Shown here one piece after another: positions 16,432 to 25,729 of a stretch of DNA of 46,884 nt. How positions within the stretch are numbered: position 1 is the stretch's first letter; the number at the start of each line of letters is the position of its first letter. The stretch lies in assembly GCA_020847395.1 (NCBI GenBank), contig JADLCD010000028.1, forward strand, positions 1 through 46,884, given 5' to 3'. This stretch comes from Chitinophagaceae bacterium (GTDB lineage: Bacteria > Bacteroidota > Bacteroidia > Chitinophagales > Chitinophagaceae). Both the position numbers and the translations under genes were made by a program. The notes under the pieces are model-generated. The model was not told the origin of the DNA and searched no databases. It was given only the letters and a program-made list of their open reading frames with translations.

Positions 16432-18153
16432 TCACTTTGCAACACCGGCATTTGCCAGCTTATAAACTTTTCCATCTGCCTTGGTCAGCACGTATAATTC
16501 TCCTTTGGCATCTTCGCCAAATCTTATTTCTACTCGTTCATTGCCGCATGCTTTTACCAATGTAGTTAGCTTACCATCTATTGTTATATGCAATTCTTTA
16601 ATGGGGGCCTGCTTACCCTGTTGTATGTCTTTATTTTCAATATAAAAAATTCTGCCCGAGGGTATATCTCCAAATATTATTTTTTCTTTCAGCAATGATA
16701 TGGTGCCGGTGTATTCAAATCCTCCTGATATCGCTTTGCCTTCATCATGATCATATGCTGCCACGGGATATGTAATATGATATATACTATCATCCGGCGG
16801 CAAAGCATGAATTTTATTTATATCACCATAGGGATTAATCAAAAAATTTCCTTCACGCAATGGCCAACCATAATCTTTTCCGGGTTTAACATTATATACG
16901 GATTCAATATCGTGCTGCCCGATATTGAACACGAGCATTTTACCGTCTTTTGTCCAGGTAATTCTATGCGGGTTACGAAAACCATAACAATATATTTCTT
17001 TCAGCAAAGTTGTATCAGCGGCATGCACAAATGGATTATCAGCAGGTATGCCATACTGTTTATTCCTGCTGTTATTTCCTTTGGGATCAATGCGTATTAC
17101 TGTTCCCCAAATATTTCTGGTGTTATGTGGAAGCTGCGGCGCATTATGTTCAACGCTTCCGCCATCTCCAATACCTACATACAACATTCCATAGTCATTA
17201 CCGCCTGCTTTAGCATAAGGATTAAAAGCAATTTCCTGCACACCATGTATAGGGCTTACCATATTTGTACGCAACAGCTCTCTTCCATTGCCAGAAAATA
17301 CTTTGGCTTTGGGATCATTTACCTTCCATTCTGTTAATACCCATTGCAAGCTCACTTTAATAGAATCATTATATTTAAAATCAGCGTTTGCTGAACCTGC
17401 GGCTTCGGTGTGTGTAGTATATAGCAAAGCATTTTTCTGAAAATCAGGATGGAAAGCAAAGCTTCCGAAGCCCGAGCCCAGGCCCGGCTGGTTAATAAAA
17501 TGCGGCTTAAGCTTTGCCATATCCATATATACTTCGGGCTTATTATTTATAATTTCATACAATTTTCCATTAAGGTCAACAACAAACAAATGGTTTGTTC
17601 CTGGCTGGGCTATGAGCTTGGTAATTCTTGCCAGCGGCGCAGCACTTGCAGAGACAGGCATCTGTATATAAGGCTCAAGGTTAATAGTAATATCAGAAGG
17701 CGGTATAGGTATTGGAAAAGGATTAGCAATTACAACGCTGTCTGCTGCGCTTTCAATTTGTTTTTCTTTTGTTGCCAGAAAAGCAATGATGGCATCAATC
17801 TCCCCATTTTCCATTGCCGGAAAGGAAGGCATCATTGCTTTATACTTGTCATGTAATTGAACCGCATACTTATCACCTGAAGCTATAACACCTGCAGGGT
17901 CTTTTATGAATGCATGAAGCCAGCTTGCAGATACTTTACCTGCAATGCCGCTCAGTTGCGGTCCTATACCATCCTGGTTAAAATTGTGACAGGTAGCACA
18001 ATTCTTCTCAAAAGAAATTTCACCTTTTGCCACCTGCGCCGAATCAATTTTATTTGCTTTGCCTTCGCCATTATTTCCCGGCACGGAATTGCATGCGCTG
18101 TATACCAGCAGCAAAATAGCAGATATTATTATCGTATTTTTAAAATGCATCAT
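16432..18153 (-). CDS. Cytochrome c - PQQ-type sugar dehydrogenase fusion lipoprotein
   Basis: A 573-residue lipoprotein (lipobox VYSAC, C21). Residues 35-135 form a class I cytochrome c with heme site CATCH (52-56) and a likely axial Met at 108. The rest is a six-bladed propeller of the soluble glucose/aldose dehydrogenase type, with FAFHPDFQKN, YGMLYVGIGDGG, FRNPHRITW and KDYGWPLREGN. It probably oxidises aldoses in the periplasm or at the cell surface and passes electrons to its own heme. The ATG at 18153 (or 18150) is chosen: the longer frame starts with TTG and overlaps the upstream gene. Only 22 bases separate it from the beta-helix gene. Confidence 0.88.
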   Translation of the reverse strand: MMHFKNTIIISAILLLVYSACNSVPGNNGEGKANKIDSAQVAKGEISFEKNCATCHNFNQDGIGPQLSGIAGKVSASWLHAFIKDPAGVIASGDKYAVQLHDKYKAMMPSFPAMENGEIDAIIAFLATKEKQIESAADSVVIANPFPIPIPPSDITINLEPYIQMPVSASAAPLARITKLIAQPGTNHLFVVDLNGKLYEIINNKPEVYMDMAKLKPHFINQPGLGSGFGSFAFHPDFQKNALLYTTHTEAAGSANADFKYNDSIKVSLQWVLTEWKVNDPKAKVFSGNGRELLRTNMVSPIHGVQEIAFNPYAKAGGNDYGMLYVGIGDGGSVEHNAPQLPHNTRNIWGTVIRIDPKGNNSRNKQYGIPADNPFVHAADTTLLKEIYCYGFRNPHRITWTKDGKMLVFNIGQHDIESVYNVKPGKDYGWPLREGNFLINPYGDINKIHALPPDDSIYHITYPVAAYDHDEGKAISGGFEYTGTISLLKEKIIFGDIPSGRIFYIENKDIQQGKQAPIKELHITIDGKLTTLVKACGNERVEIRFGEDAKGELYVLTKADGKVYKLANAGVAK

Positions 18154-18175
18154 TACTGAACTTTTTTTTTGTTCA

Positions 18176-20275
18176 TCAATTTCGTGGACCAACTCCTTTT
18201 ATATCAATAGGCTTAAACCCAAGCGAAAATACCGGTGAATTGGATTGTAAGGAAAAATTATTATGAAGAGGGTCAATGAATAACGGGTCAGTATATAATG
18301 AATGATTATCATTACCAAGCTTATGCCAGTTTTGCCATGATTGTTTGTAGAAAACAATACTATCTATTGATAAACCAGGATTATAATACAGGTTATAATC
18401 CATTGTAAAAGTGTGATTCATTCTTTTTGTACCATTATCCGGCAAATTAGGATTGAGATAGTAATTATAGCTGAGCGTGTCCCAGTTGCCGTCTAACAAC
18501 ACACCTTCCTTCCAGTAAATAATATTATTTTCAAAAAAAACACTTTGATGCGGCTCAATCCGCGTTCTGTTCAATTGCTGCAATTTAGCTATTGCGAAAA
18601 TATTATTGCGCACCACAATCTCTTTGGCATAATGAATATTGTAAGCAGCAAATTTTGTATTGTATACAATATTATTCTCTACCAGGATATGTGACGACCC
18701 TTCATCATTATAAATACCCCAGCCACCATAGCTATGCGCATCTACATCGTGTATAAGATTATTTTTGATAATAGTTCCGGGCGAAACGCCTAAAGTATAG
18801 ATAGCACCCATATCAGACAATTGCCCTTTGCCAATATTGTAAATGTGATTAAACGCAATAATATTTCCCCTGCTTACGCTGGGCTGGTATCCCCACTCCC
18901 ACCCTACTGAAATACCGGTGTAATAGCCATCGTGTATGCTGTTATGTTCGATAATGGTATTGTAAGCATGCCGCAATAATATGCCTACGGCAGATGGATA
19001 ATTGATACCATAATGTGCAATTTCATTATCAGCAATTACATTATCATGTGTGCGGAGAAGAGGATTATCATTTAAGGTACCGCCACTTATTTTGAAAGCA
19101 CCGCCTGAAATATTTGCAATACTGTTGTGATGAAAATTATTATTGATGCAACCTTCCTGTATATCAAAAGCATAACCACTCAAATTGCTGATGCTGCAAT
19201 GATTAAAAGAGCAATTTTTTACAGCTTTCAATGTAATGGCAGATGGTAAATCCAGGGAACCCTGTGCATTGTTTACGCTGCCTTCCGGCAAAGGGCTATT
19301 GGCATATTTAAAATTGAGATGCTCAAAATAAATATTGTTTACATATTTTTCTGTCAAAGCATCTCCTTTACACTCTATAAAAGATTTCGCCACCGGAACT
19401 ACAGCTTCAACATCATTCATATTCTCCCCGGGAAAAGGTATATAATAGAGTTTGCCGTTTTTCCTGTCTGCATACCATTGACCTGCACTTTTCAAACTTT
19501 CCCAAACATTTTCTACTATATAGCGTGCGCCATCGGTATTAAAATCATCTGTAAATGCTTTGCCTGAAGGGTTTTTGAATGATACGATATTATGCTTAGC
19601 ATCTACAGATGCTATAGATAAATGCGTATCAGTCCAGAAATGATATACAACAACTTCTATATCCTGGAGATTTTTCCAGTTTGCCTGTATATCATCCGCA
19701 TTATATTCAAAACGTTTACCGGGTTTATTATAGGGAGTGCTTCCATCCGGGAATCCCTTAACGCGGTAATAGCCGGTTTCAGGCAATCTTGATTTTTGTC
19801 TTCTCTCACTATTTATAAACAAATCTTTGAAGTTCCGGTTTGCAGTATCAATATTTTTGATATCAGCAACCCAGGTATTCTTATTATACTTTTTCCATCC
19901 GCTTACTTTTTTTCCACCACTGATAACAACCTTATTCCCCGGTAATGCGCTGTATATAACAACAGCATTTTCTTTACCGGCATCACCAGGCTCAAATACA
20001 AGCGGTTCCTGTATTTCATATTCGCCGGAGGCAATCAATACTTTCATCGTATCAAATTTGTGTTGCTGTATATACGTTCTCACATTTTTCTTTGCCTGCT
20101 GAATGGTAGCTACAGCAGTTTCGCTGCTTGTTCCCGCTGCATTATCATTTCCACTTTTTGAAACATAAAAGGTTACCGTTTGCGCTGAAAGCAAAAAACT
20201 GAAACAACATAGAGAAATGACAAAAGCGATTTTGATACAATTAAGCATGAATATATTTATTTTTTTAGCGTTCAT
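18176..20275 (-). CDS. Secreted right-handed beta-helix protein, GH141-like
   Basis: A 699-residue exported protein (signal peptide about 1-31, ending LLSAQ). The mature N-terminus TVTFYVSKSGNDNAAGTSSETAVATIQQA, then LVFEPGDAG, VVISGGKKVSGWKK and FKDLFINSERRQKSRLP, matches the start of beta-helix enzymes such as GH141. Residues about 330-620 contain repeated short N-rich coils typical of parallel beta-helices (NNFHHNSIANIS, NTIIEHNSIHDG, GNIIAFNHIYNIG). GH141 includes fucosidase and xylanase activities; the activity here cannot be told from sequence. It sits between GH20 and the sugar dehydrogenase, so it may act on the same glycan. Confidence 0.8.
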   Translation of the reverse strand: MNAKKINIFMLNCIKIAFVISLCCFSFLLSAQTVTFYVSKSGNDNAAGTSSETAVATIQQAKKNVRTYIQQHKFDTMKVLIASGEYEIQEPLVFEPGDAGKENAVVIYSALPGNKVVISGGKKVSGWKKYNKNTWVADIKNIDTANRNFKDLFINSERRQKSRLPETGYYRVKGFPDGSTPYNKPGKRFEYNADDIQANWKNLQDIEVVVYHFWTDTHLSIASVDAKHNIVSFKNPSGKAFTDDFNTDGARYIVENVWESLKSAGQWYADRKNGKLYYIPFPGENMNDVEAVVPVAKSFIECKGDALTEKYVNNIYFEHLNFKYANSPLPEGSVNNAQGSLDLPSAITLKAVKNCSFNHCSISNLSGYAFDIQEGCINNNFHHNSIANISGGAFKISGGTLNDNPLLRTHDNVIADNEIAHYGINYPSAVGILLRHAYNTIIEHNSIHDGYYTGISVGWEWGYQPSVSRGNIIAFNHIYNIGKGQLSDMGAIYTLGVSPGTIIKNNLIHDVDAHSYGGWGIYNDEGSSHILVENNIVYNTKFAAYNIHYAKEIVVRNNIFAIAKLQQLNRTRIEPHQSVFFENNIIYWKEGVLLDGNWDTLSYNYYLNPNLPDNGTKRMNHTFTMDYNLYYNPGLSIDSIVFYKQSWQNWHKLGNDNHSLYTDPLFIDPLHNNFSLQSNSPVFSLGFKPIDIKGVGPRN

Positions 20276-20344
20276 CTCATTTTCAAATTAATTCACGCTG
20301 TGAAACACTGTGCCCTCCCTGACTCCGCGGTTCAACAAAAAAAC

Positions 20345-22240
20345 TCACTCCACCACTCTTTTCCCCAACTCTTCCACCGGCACATTGATTTGTTTACCAA
20401 CCTGTTTTCCTTTCCTGTAAGTTACCACCTTAATGGTAGCCACATCATCAGGCAAAGAAAACGGCGCAGTATATTTAGGATAATACTCATCAGGATTACT
20501 TTCATTCAGCGAATAATATACATCAATATCCGGCAGCTCTGTTTCAATTACCGGCATCAACTTTCCGGAAGCATCTTTTTTTGCAGTGATAATTGCATCA
20601 AACATTCCGCGGGAATATTTAACCTTTGCTATATCAAAGCGTGCAAAAGCATATTCAACTTTTTCTGTAAAGTGCAACCAGTTTTTTTTATCATTTGGCG
20701 ACCAGACAGATTCGGCTATAGCCAGTGAACGCGGCCATAACATAAACTGAGCCGTACGCATATTCGGCACCTGTTCCGTCCATAAATTTCCCTGTCCGCC
20801 CATTATAAACGCTGCATCTGCACCTGAGGGTACAGGGTTAAATTTATACGTTTGATTTAACCGTAGCTTATCATATACCGGTGGGTCAACGAGGGAATCG
20901 CTTTGAAAATAATCGAGGTAAGTGTATTGCAGCGGTGTCATTACCACATCATGCTTTTGCATTGTTGCTTCCACTCCCCATGATTCATCACGGTAAGCCA
21001 TAACCGCAGCAGAAGGAGGTAAACCGCCGTCTATAATTTCATTCCAGCCCATAAATTTTTTGCCATGAGATTCTACTATCTTTTCTACCCGTTTGGAAAA
21101 ATAACTTTGCACTTCACTGATACCTTTCAACCCTTCTCTCTTTATTAACTGTTGCACTGAATCGCTGGCTTCCCAAAAATTTTTAGCGCATTCGTCTCCA
21201 CCCATATGTATATATTCAAATGGAAAAAGTTGCGCTACCTCCGTTACTACTTTATCAATAAAGGAATAAGTAATTTCCTTTCCCGGGCAAAGCATGGTTT
21301 CTTTTACAGCAACCGGCCAGTTTACATATTTCACACCATCATATACCGTCATTTTATTGGATGAGCAGGTTAATTCAGGATATGATGCAACAGCAGCGCG
21401 GCTATGCCCCGGCACATCTATTTCGGGCATCACATCTACAAACCTTTCTGCAGCATATTGTACAATTTCTTGTACGTCTTCATGTGTATAATAACCGCCA
21501 TACTCCTTTGGTTCATCAGGGTTGGCAACAGTGGTATTTGCCCATTTGCCCAATCGCTTTCCGCGATAGGCGCCTATTTTGGTAAGATTCGGCAATGATT
21601 TTATTTCAATTCTCCAGCCTTCATCATCTGTTAAATGCAAGTGCAGGATATTATATTTATAAGGAATCATTTCATCAATAAACTGTTTCACTTCTGCTTT
21701 AGTAAAAAAATTACGGGCTACATCAAGCATTAATCCGCGCCAGCGAAACCCTGGATAATCAATAATATTAACGGAAGGTATTGTCCATTGTATGTTTTTT
21801 ACTGCAACTTTTGATACTACTTCATTTGGCAACAACTGATATAATGTTTGAATGGCATAAAAGGCGCCTGCTGCATTATTGTATTTAATGATGGCAGAAG
21901 AAGCTGAAACAGAAAGTTCATATCCTTCCCTGCCAATGGTTTTATTATTGCTTTTTTGAAACTGTATAAGATTTTTTACTCCGGGTTGAACATTTGCATT
22001 TTTAACCGCCAGCTTAATTCCTGATGACTGGTAAAATTTTTCTGAAAAATCTTTTGCAATTTTTATTATAGAATCTCCTCCACTAATAACATATACGGCT
22101 GTATTATTATTGATGACAAACTTTCCACTACCAGATTTTACAGAAACCGGCTCAGGAATAATTGATATTTTTTGTTGTGCCCGGGCAGAAATCGCGATAG
22201 TGGCTAAGAAAAACACGAAAGACAAAAACGGTTTTTTCAT
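20345..22240 (-). CDS. Beta-N-acetylhexosaminidase, GH20
   Basis: Exported enzyme (signal peptide 1-21, ISARAQ) that removes terminal N-acetylglucosamine or N-acetylgalactosamine by substrate-assisted catalysis. The N-terminal GH20b domain (about 24-155) is followed by the TIM barrel starting DYPGFRWRGLMLDVARNFF. The catalytic Asp-Glu pair is D349-E350 in HMGGDECAKNFW, and LHLTDDEGWR (201-210) is the usual substrate-facing loop. The C-terminal 70 residues look like a small chitobiase-type beta domain. Its ATG overlaps the stop of the M20 gene by four bases (ATGA), showing translational coupling. It gives the locus its N-acetylhexosamine character. Confidence 0.95.
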   Translation of the reverse strand: MKKPFLSFVFFLATIAISARAQQKISIIPEPVSVKSGSGKFVINNNTAVYVISGGDSIIKIAKDFSEKFYQSSGIKLAVKNANVQPGVKNLIQFQKSNNKTIGREGYELSVSASSAIIKYNNAAGAFYAIQTLYQLLPNEVVSKVAVKNIQWTIPSVNIIDYPGFRWRGLMLDVARNFFTKAEVKQFIDEMIPYKYNILHLHLTDDEGWRIEIKSLPNLTKIGAYRGKRLGKWANTTVANPDEPKEYGGYYTHEDVQEIVQYAAERFVDVMPEIDVPGHSRAAVASYPELTCSSNKMTVYDGVKYVNWPVAVKETMLCPGKEITYSFIDKVVTEVAQLFPFEYIHMGGDECAKNFWEASDSVQQLIKREGLKGISEVQSYFSKRVEKIVESHGKKFMGWNEIIDGGLPPSAAVMAYRDESWGVEATMQKHDVVMTPLQYTYLDYFQSDSLVDPPVYDKLRLNQTYKFNPVPSGADAAFIMGGQGNLWTEQVPNMRTAQFMLWPRSLAIAESVWSPNDKKNWLHFTEKVEYAFARFDIAKVKYSRGMFDAIITAKKDASGKLMPVIETELPDIDVYYSLNESNPDEYYPKYTAPFSLPDDVATIKVVTYRKGKQVGKQINVPVEELGKRVVE

Positions 22241-23469
22241 AGTGAAAAACTGTTGGTATTAATTAAAGTTTTTGAGTGATGTATGAGTTCCTGCAGCGCT
22301 ATATAAACCATCAGGCCTACACCAATCTCAAGGGCATCTTCATCTATATTAAAATTTGAGCTGTGCAGCGGCGCTGTAATATGCTTTTCTTCATTTCCTA
22401 CGCCCAGGTAATAAAATACAGATGGCCTGTTGTGTGAATAATATGCAAAATCTTCAGAAGCCATCCACTTACCGGTGTTGATTACATTTTCTTCTCCTAA
22501 ATAATCTGTTGCATATTGCATCCATGTATCGCATAATTGCTCATCGTTATGCAGGGAAGGGTAACCGCTGTTGATAGTAAACTCACAACGACCACCCATA
22601 CTGCTTACCAAATGTTCGGCTAATAATTTCATTTTTTTATGCGCCTCATATCTCCATGTTTCATCAAATGTTCTGAAAGTGCCTTCCATCAATACTTCAT
22701 CAGGAATAATATTTATCGCACCATTCGCAATTAATTTTCCAAAAGAAAGTACGGTTGGTGTTAGAGGATCTGCGAAACGACTCACAACCTGCTGCATGGC
22801 TACTATTAGTTGCGCAGCTATACTTACAGGATCAATAACAGTATTAGGTTGTGCAGCGTGACCACCTTTGCCCGTTATTTTTACAAATATCTCATCCATC
22901 GATGCCATGGAAAGACCTTTGCAAATACCTACTTTTCCTGCAGGCAAATCTGGCCGCACATGTTGGCCAAATACCACTTTGGGAACCGGGTTTAATAACA
23001 CGCCTTCATTTATCATTTCTTTTGCGCCACCGGGTAATTTTTCTTCTGCCGGCTGAAATATCAATTTGATTGTACCTGAAAAATCATCCCGCATTGATTG
23101 CAATATTCTTGCTGCGCCTAACAATATTGCCATATGCGCATCATGACCGCATGCATGCATTACGCCTGCATTAAGCGATTGATATTCCACTCCTGTATTT
23201 TCAGTAATGGGTAGCGCATCCATATCAGAACGCAGTGCTATCACAGGAGAACTGCCTAATCCTCCATGTATTTCTGCTGTAATACCTGTACCCGCCTGTT
23301 GTTTCCAGGCAATACCTGCACCTGTTAATTGCTGTTTAATATATGCAGAAGTGTTAATCTCTTTGAATGATAATTCCGGGTTGTTATGCAAATACCTTCT
23401 CTCCGCTATTATGCTCTCCCTGTTTAACCGGGCTTGTTGCTTTATGGTTAATATTGGTATTTTTTCCAT
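22237..23469 (-). CDS. M20-family metal-dependent amidohydrolase
   Basis: A 410-residue cytoplasmic M20D-type amidohydrolase (N-acyl amino acid, hippurate or N-acetyl group hydrolase). Metal ligand motifs are ALRSDMDALPI, MHACGHDAHMA, the general base in QPAEE, and the late HSSNF histidine; GKGGHAAQP marks the dimerisation domain. No signal peptide is visible. It is coupled to the GH20 gene by a four-base overlap. M20 enzymes remove acyl groups, so within this locus a deacetylase role on an amino-sugar derivative or a peptide is possible. That is inference; the family mostly acts on N-acyl amino acids. Confidence 0.88.
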   Translation of the reverse strand: MEKIPILTIKQQARLNRESIIAERRYLHNNPELSFKEINTSAYIKQQLTGAGIAWKQQAGTGITAEIHGGLGSSPVIALRSDMDALPITENTGVEYQSLNAGVMHACGHDAHMAILLGAARILQSMRDDFSGTIKLIFQPAEEKLPGGAKEMINEGVLLNPVPKVVFGQHVRPDLPAGKVGICKGLSMASMDEIFVKITGKGGHAAQPNTVIDPVSIAAQLIVAMQQVVSRFADPLTPTVLSFGKLIANGAINIIPDEVLMEGTFRTFDETWRYEAHKKMKLLAEHLVSSMGGRCEFTINSGYPSLHNDEQLCDTWMQYATDYLGEENVINTGKWMASEDFAYYSHNRPSVFYYLGVGNEEKHITAPLHSSNFNIDEDALEIGVGLMVYIALQELIHHSKTLINTNSFSL

Positions 23470-23510
23470 AACTATTTTAATGAAAGTATTTTGAACTATT
23501 GGATATCATT

Positions 23511-24563
23511 TTATTTTGAACCGAGCTCTGGAAAATATTTTTCACAAACAGCTTTAATTTTACTCAATTGCCCCGGCGATAAAACTTCCTTTGCCAACAA
23601 ACAGCCTGTATACTGCATCACGCCTTCACGCCTCAGCATTTCGTGAATGCCGGCTATACATCCGTGAAAATGATGCTCCACATCAAACACTGCTGCATTT
23701 GTATCTGTAACCTCAATGCCTTTTGCCAACATATCATCAATACCGGCAAAACCATTATTAATACAATGTTTCACTTCCTTTAAAGTATTAACAGCGTGTG
23801 CCGTGCAAAATGCCCAATGCCCCAAAAGTCCGCCAACAAAAGTTTTTTCTATTATTTTTCCATTAACTGTAAAACGATAAGGTGTAAGAAGGTCAGCAAC
23901 AATATTATCATCATTGCCGGTATATAAAGCAATTTCATCTCTGCGCGACGAATTGCAAACAGCCTGCACAACATCTATAGTATGATACCGGTTAAATGCA
24001 GCAATCTTTATCGCATACACGCCCGGTATCTCTGCAAACTTTTTCCAGAACTCATAGCTCAGCACGCGGCCTCCAACAGCAGGCTGTAGATAAAAGCCAA
24101 ATACAGGAATAACCGCTGTTACTTCCTTCACTCTTTCCAGCAATGCATCTTCACTATAATGAGATAGCCCGCCCATACTCAGCAAACCCAAATGATAGCC
24201 ATACTTCCATGCGGTTTCCGCCTCTGCAATTGCCTGCTTTGTTTCGCCGCAGATACCGGCTACTTTTAAAAATGGTCTTTCTAAAGGAATTGAATCAATT
24301 TCTTCCGCAACAGTTTTTAATACCGGCTCAAGCAATTGAAATGTTTCATCGCGTATTTCAAACTGGGTAGTATGAACACCTACAGCTACTCCTCCTGCGC
24401 CGCTGTTAATATAATAACGGGTAAGTGCTCTTTGGCCGGGTTCATCAATCTGCTTTGAATCCTTTTTTAAAACAAGCGGGTGCGCCGGAATAACAGTACC
24501 ACTGTATAAAAGCCCGGCTATTTCAGCAGGCAGGCCAATTTTTTTGTACTTAGTAGTTTCCAT
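23511..24563 (-). CDS. DapA-family aldolase/lyase
   Basis: A 350-residue TIM-barrel protein of the dihydrodipicolinate synthase / N-acetylneuraminate lyase superfamily. The Schiff-base lysine is in GVYAIKIAAFN, and the conserved tyrosine is in FGFYLQPAVGG, replacing the usual YNxP. GAGGVAVGVHTTQF is the equivalent of the glycine-rich phosphate/carboxylate loop. The C-terminal portion is longer than usual (family about 290-310). It overlaps the epimerase-like gene by 14 bases, and these two probably act in one pathway. The substrate is unknown; a 2-keto-3-deoxy sugar acid is more likely than lysine synthesis here. Confidence 0.82.
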   Translation of the reverse strand: METTKYKKIGLPAEIAGLLYSGTVIPAHPLVLKKDSKQIDEPGQRALTRYYINSGAGGVAVGVHTTQFEIRDETFQLLEPVLKTVAEEIDSIPLERPFLKVAGICGETKQAIAEAETAWKYGYHLGLLSMGGLSHYSEDALLERVKEVTAVIPVFGFYLQPAVGGRVLSYEFWKKFAEIPGVYAIKIAAFNRYHTIDVVQAVCNSSRRDEIALYTGNDDNIVADLLTPYRFTVNGKIIEKTFVGGLLGHWAFCTAHAVNTLKEVKHCINNGFAGIDDMLAKGIEVTDTNAAVFDVEHHFHGCIAGIHEMLRREGVMQYTGCLLAKEVLSPGQLSKIKAVCEKYFPELGSK

Positions 24564-25566
24564 CTCTTTCCTGAAAATGTGTTGGTTTGTTTAATGTTGC
24601 TCCTGCATTTTTCACCCAATCGCCAATTATTTCCATCATTATTTTAAGCGAAGTAGCAGGATACCCAAATCGTTTAAAACTTTCGGTAGCATTACTTAAC
24701 AATGCCGTTGTTGATTCCTGCCCGGTAAAGACAGGTTGCTTATCAAAAAAATTACCGTACCATTCTGCCGCCCAGCGAACAGAAACAGTTTCCGGTCCTG
24801 TAATATTTAATGTAGCAGAAGGTGTTGAGCAATGCAGCAAACTTCTTATAGCAAATTCATTTGCATCAGCCTGCCATATTACATTTACATTACCCATCGT
24901 AAGGTCAATAGCCCTGCCTTCGTATACGGAGCGGGCTATTTCAAGCAGTACACCATATTTTACATCGTTTGCATAATTCAACCGGTAAATAAGAATGGGC
25001 GTATTATACTTTCCTGAGAAATATTGAAATATTCTTTCCCGTCCCAAACATGATTGTGCATATTCCCCCACAGGCTGGGGGGAAATAGCTTCTGTAGCTC
25101 CGCCACTATGCGTTTCCGTTAGTGGATAAACATTACCGGATGAAAAAACCACGATGCGGGATTCTCTATAATATTCTGCCACCAATGATGGCAGAAAGGT
25201 ATTCATAGCCCATGTAAAAGGCTCGTTACCTTTTGTACCAAATTTTGTTCCTGCCAGGTACAATACATTTTTCACTTTGGGAAAAACAGCCCAGGATTCA
25301 GTATTTAACAAATCTGCCTTTATGGTGTGTACACCTGCTTCTTCCAGTTCTTTTTGCAGTGCGGGCTCTGAAAATCTTGCCACGCCAAATACTTTTTTGG
25401 CAATGCCTGATTTTTTAATAGCAGCTATACAAAGCCTGGCTAAATCTGGCCCCATTTTGCCTCCTACACCTAAAATTATAATGTCGCCATCTATAGAAGC
25501 TATGTCTTTTACCAGCCTTTCAGAAGGCTCCAGCAGCGTGGTATATTTTTTTAACAGGTCTGTCAT
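24550..25566 (-). CDS. NAD-dependent epimerase/dehydratase-family protein
   Basis: A 338-residue short-chain-dehydrogenase-like protein of the extended (epimerase) type. The Rossmann motif DIIILGVGGKMGPDLA lies near residues 27-42, and VVFSSGNVYPLT supplies the active-site serine region; the tyrosine of the YxxxK motif appears in GEYAQSCLGRE, where the usual lysine is not present, so catalysis may be altered. The ATG at 25566 is chosen because the longer frame begins with GTG. It is the first gene of the long minus-strand run, 105 bases after a LacI-type operator, and overlaps the DapA-like gene. Substrate unknown. Confidence 0.8.
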   Translation of the reverse strand: MTDLLKKYTTLLEPSERLVKDIASIDGDIIILGVGGKMGPDLARLCIAAIKKSGIAKKVFGVARFSEPALQKELEEAGVHTIKADLLNTESWAVFPKVKNVLYLAGTKFGTKGNEPFTWAMNTFLPSLVAEYYRESRIVVFSSGNVYPLTETHSGGATEAISPQPVGEYAQSCLGRERIFQYFSGKYNTPILIYRLNYANDVKYGVLLEIARSVYEGRAIDLTMGNVNVIWQADANEFAIRSLLHCSTPSATLNITGPETVSVRWAAEWYGNFFDKQPVFTGQESTTALLSNATESFKRFGYPATSLKIMMEIIGDWVKNAGATLNKPTHFQERDGNY

Positions 25567-25670
25567 ATCGTAGTTAAAATAGACGTTGAAATTAAAGAAC
25601 ACTTACTTAGGCAATAACATTACTTCAAAACAATATCGGGAAGATGTTTTAACCTGAATTTTTAAAATTC

Positions 25671-25682
25671 GGGTACGTACCC
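25671..25682. promoter_or_regulatory. LacI-type operator A (perfect palindrome)
   Basis: GGGTACGTACCC is a perfect 12-base palindrome with a central CG, followed by AATTTTTA. It lies 48 bases after the start-proximal end of the LacI 2 coding region's stop side and 105 bases before the epimerase-like start. A near-identical site occurs at 26871-26884, so both are probably bound by LacI 2. Confidence 0.82.
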
Positions 25683-25729
25683 AATTTTTACCAAATTTAT
25701 GTGCTATCAGGTACCTGGCAAAATAAATT

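Noticed and set aside
16747-17337. A plus-strand open frame opposite the sugar dehydrogenase
   Set aside because: Antisense to clear cytochrome/propeller coding sequence, with no recognisable domain.
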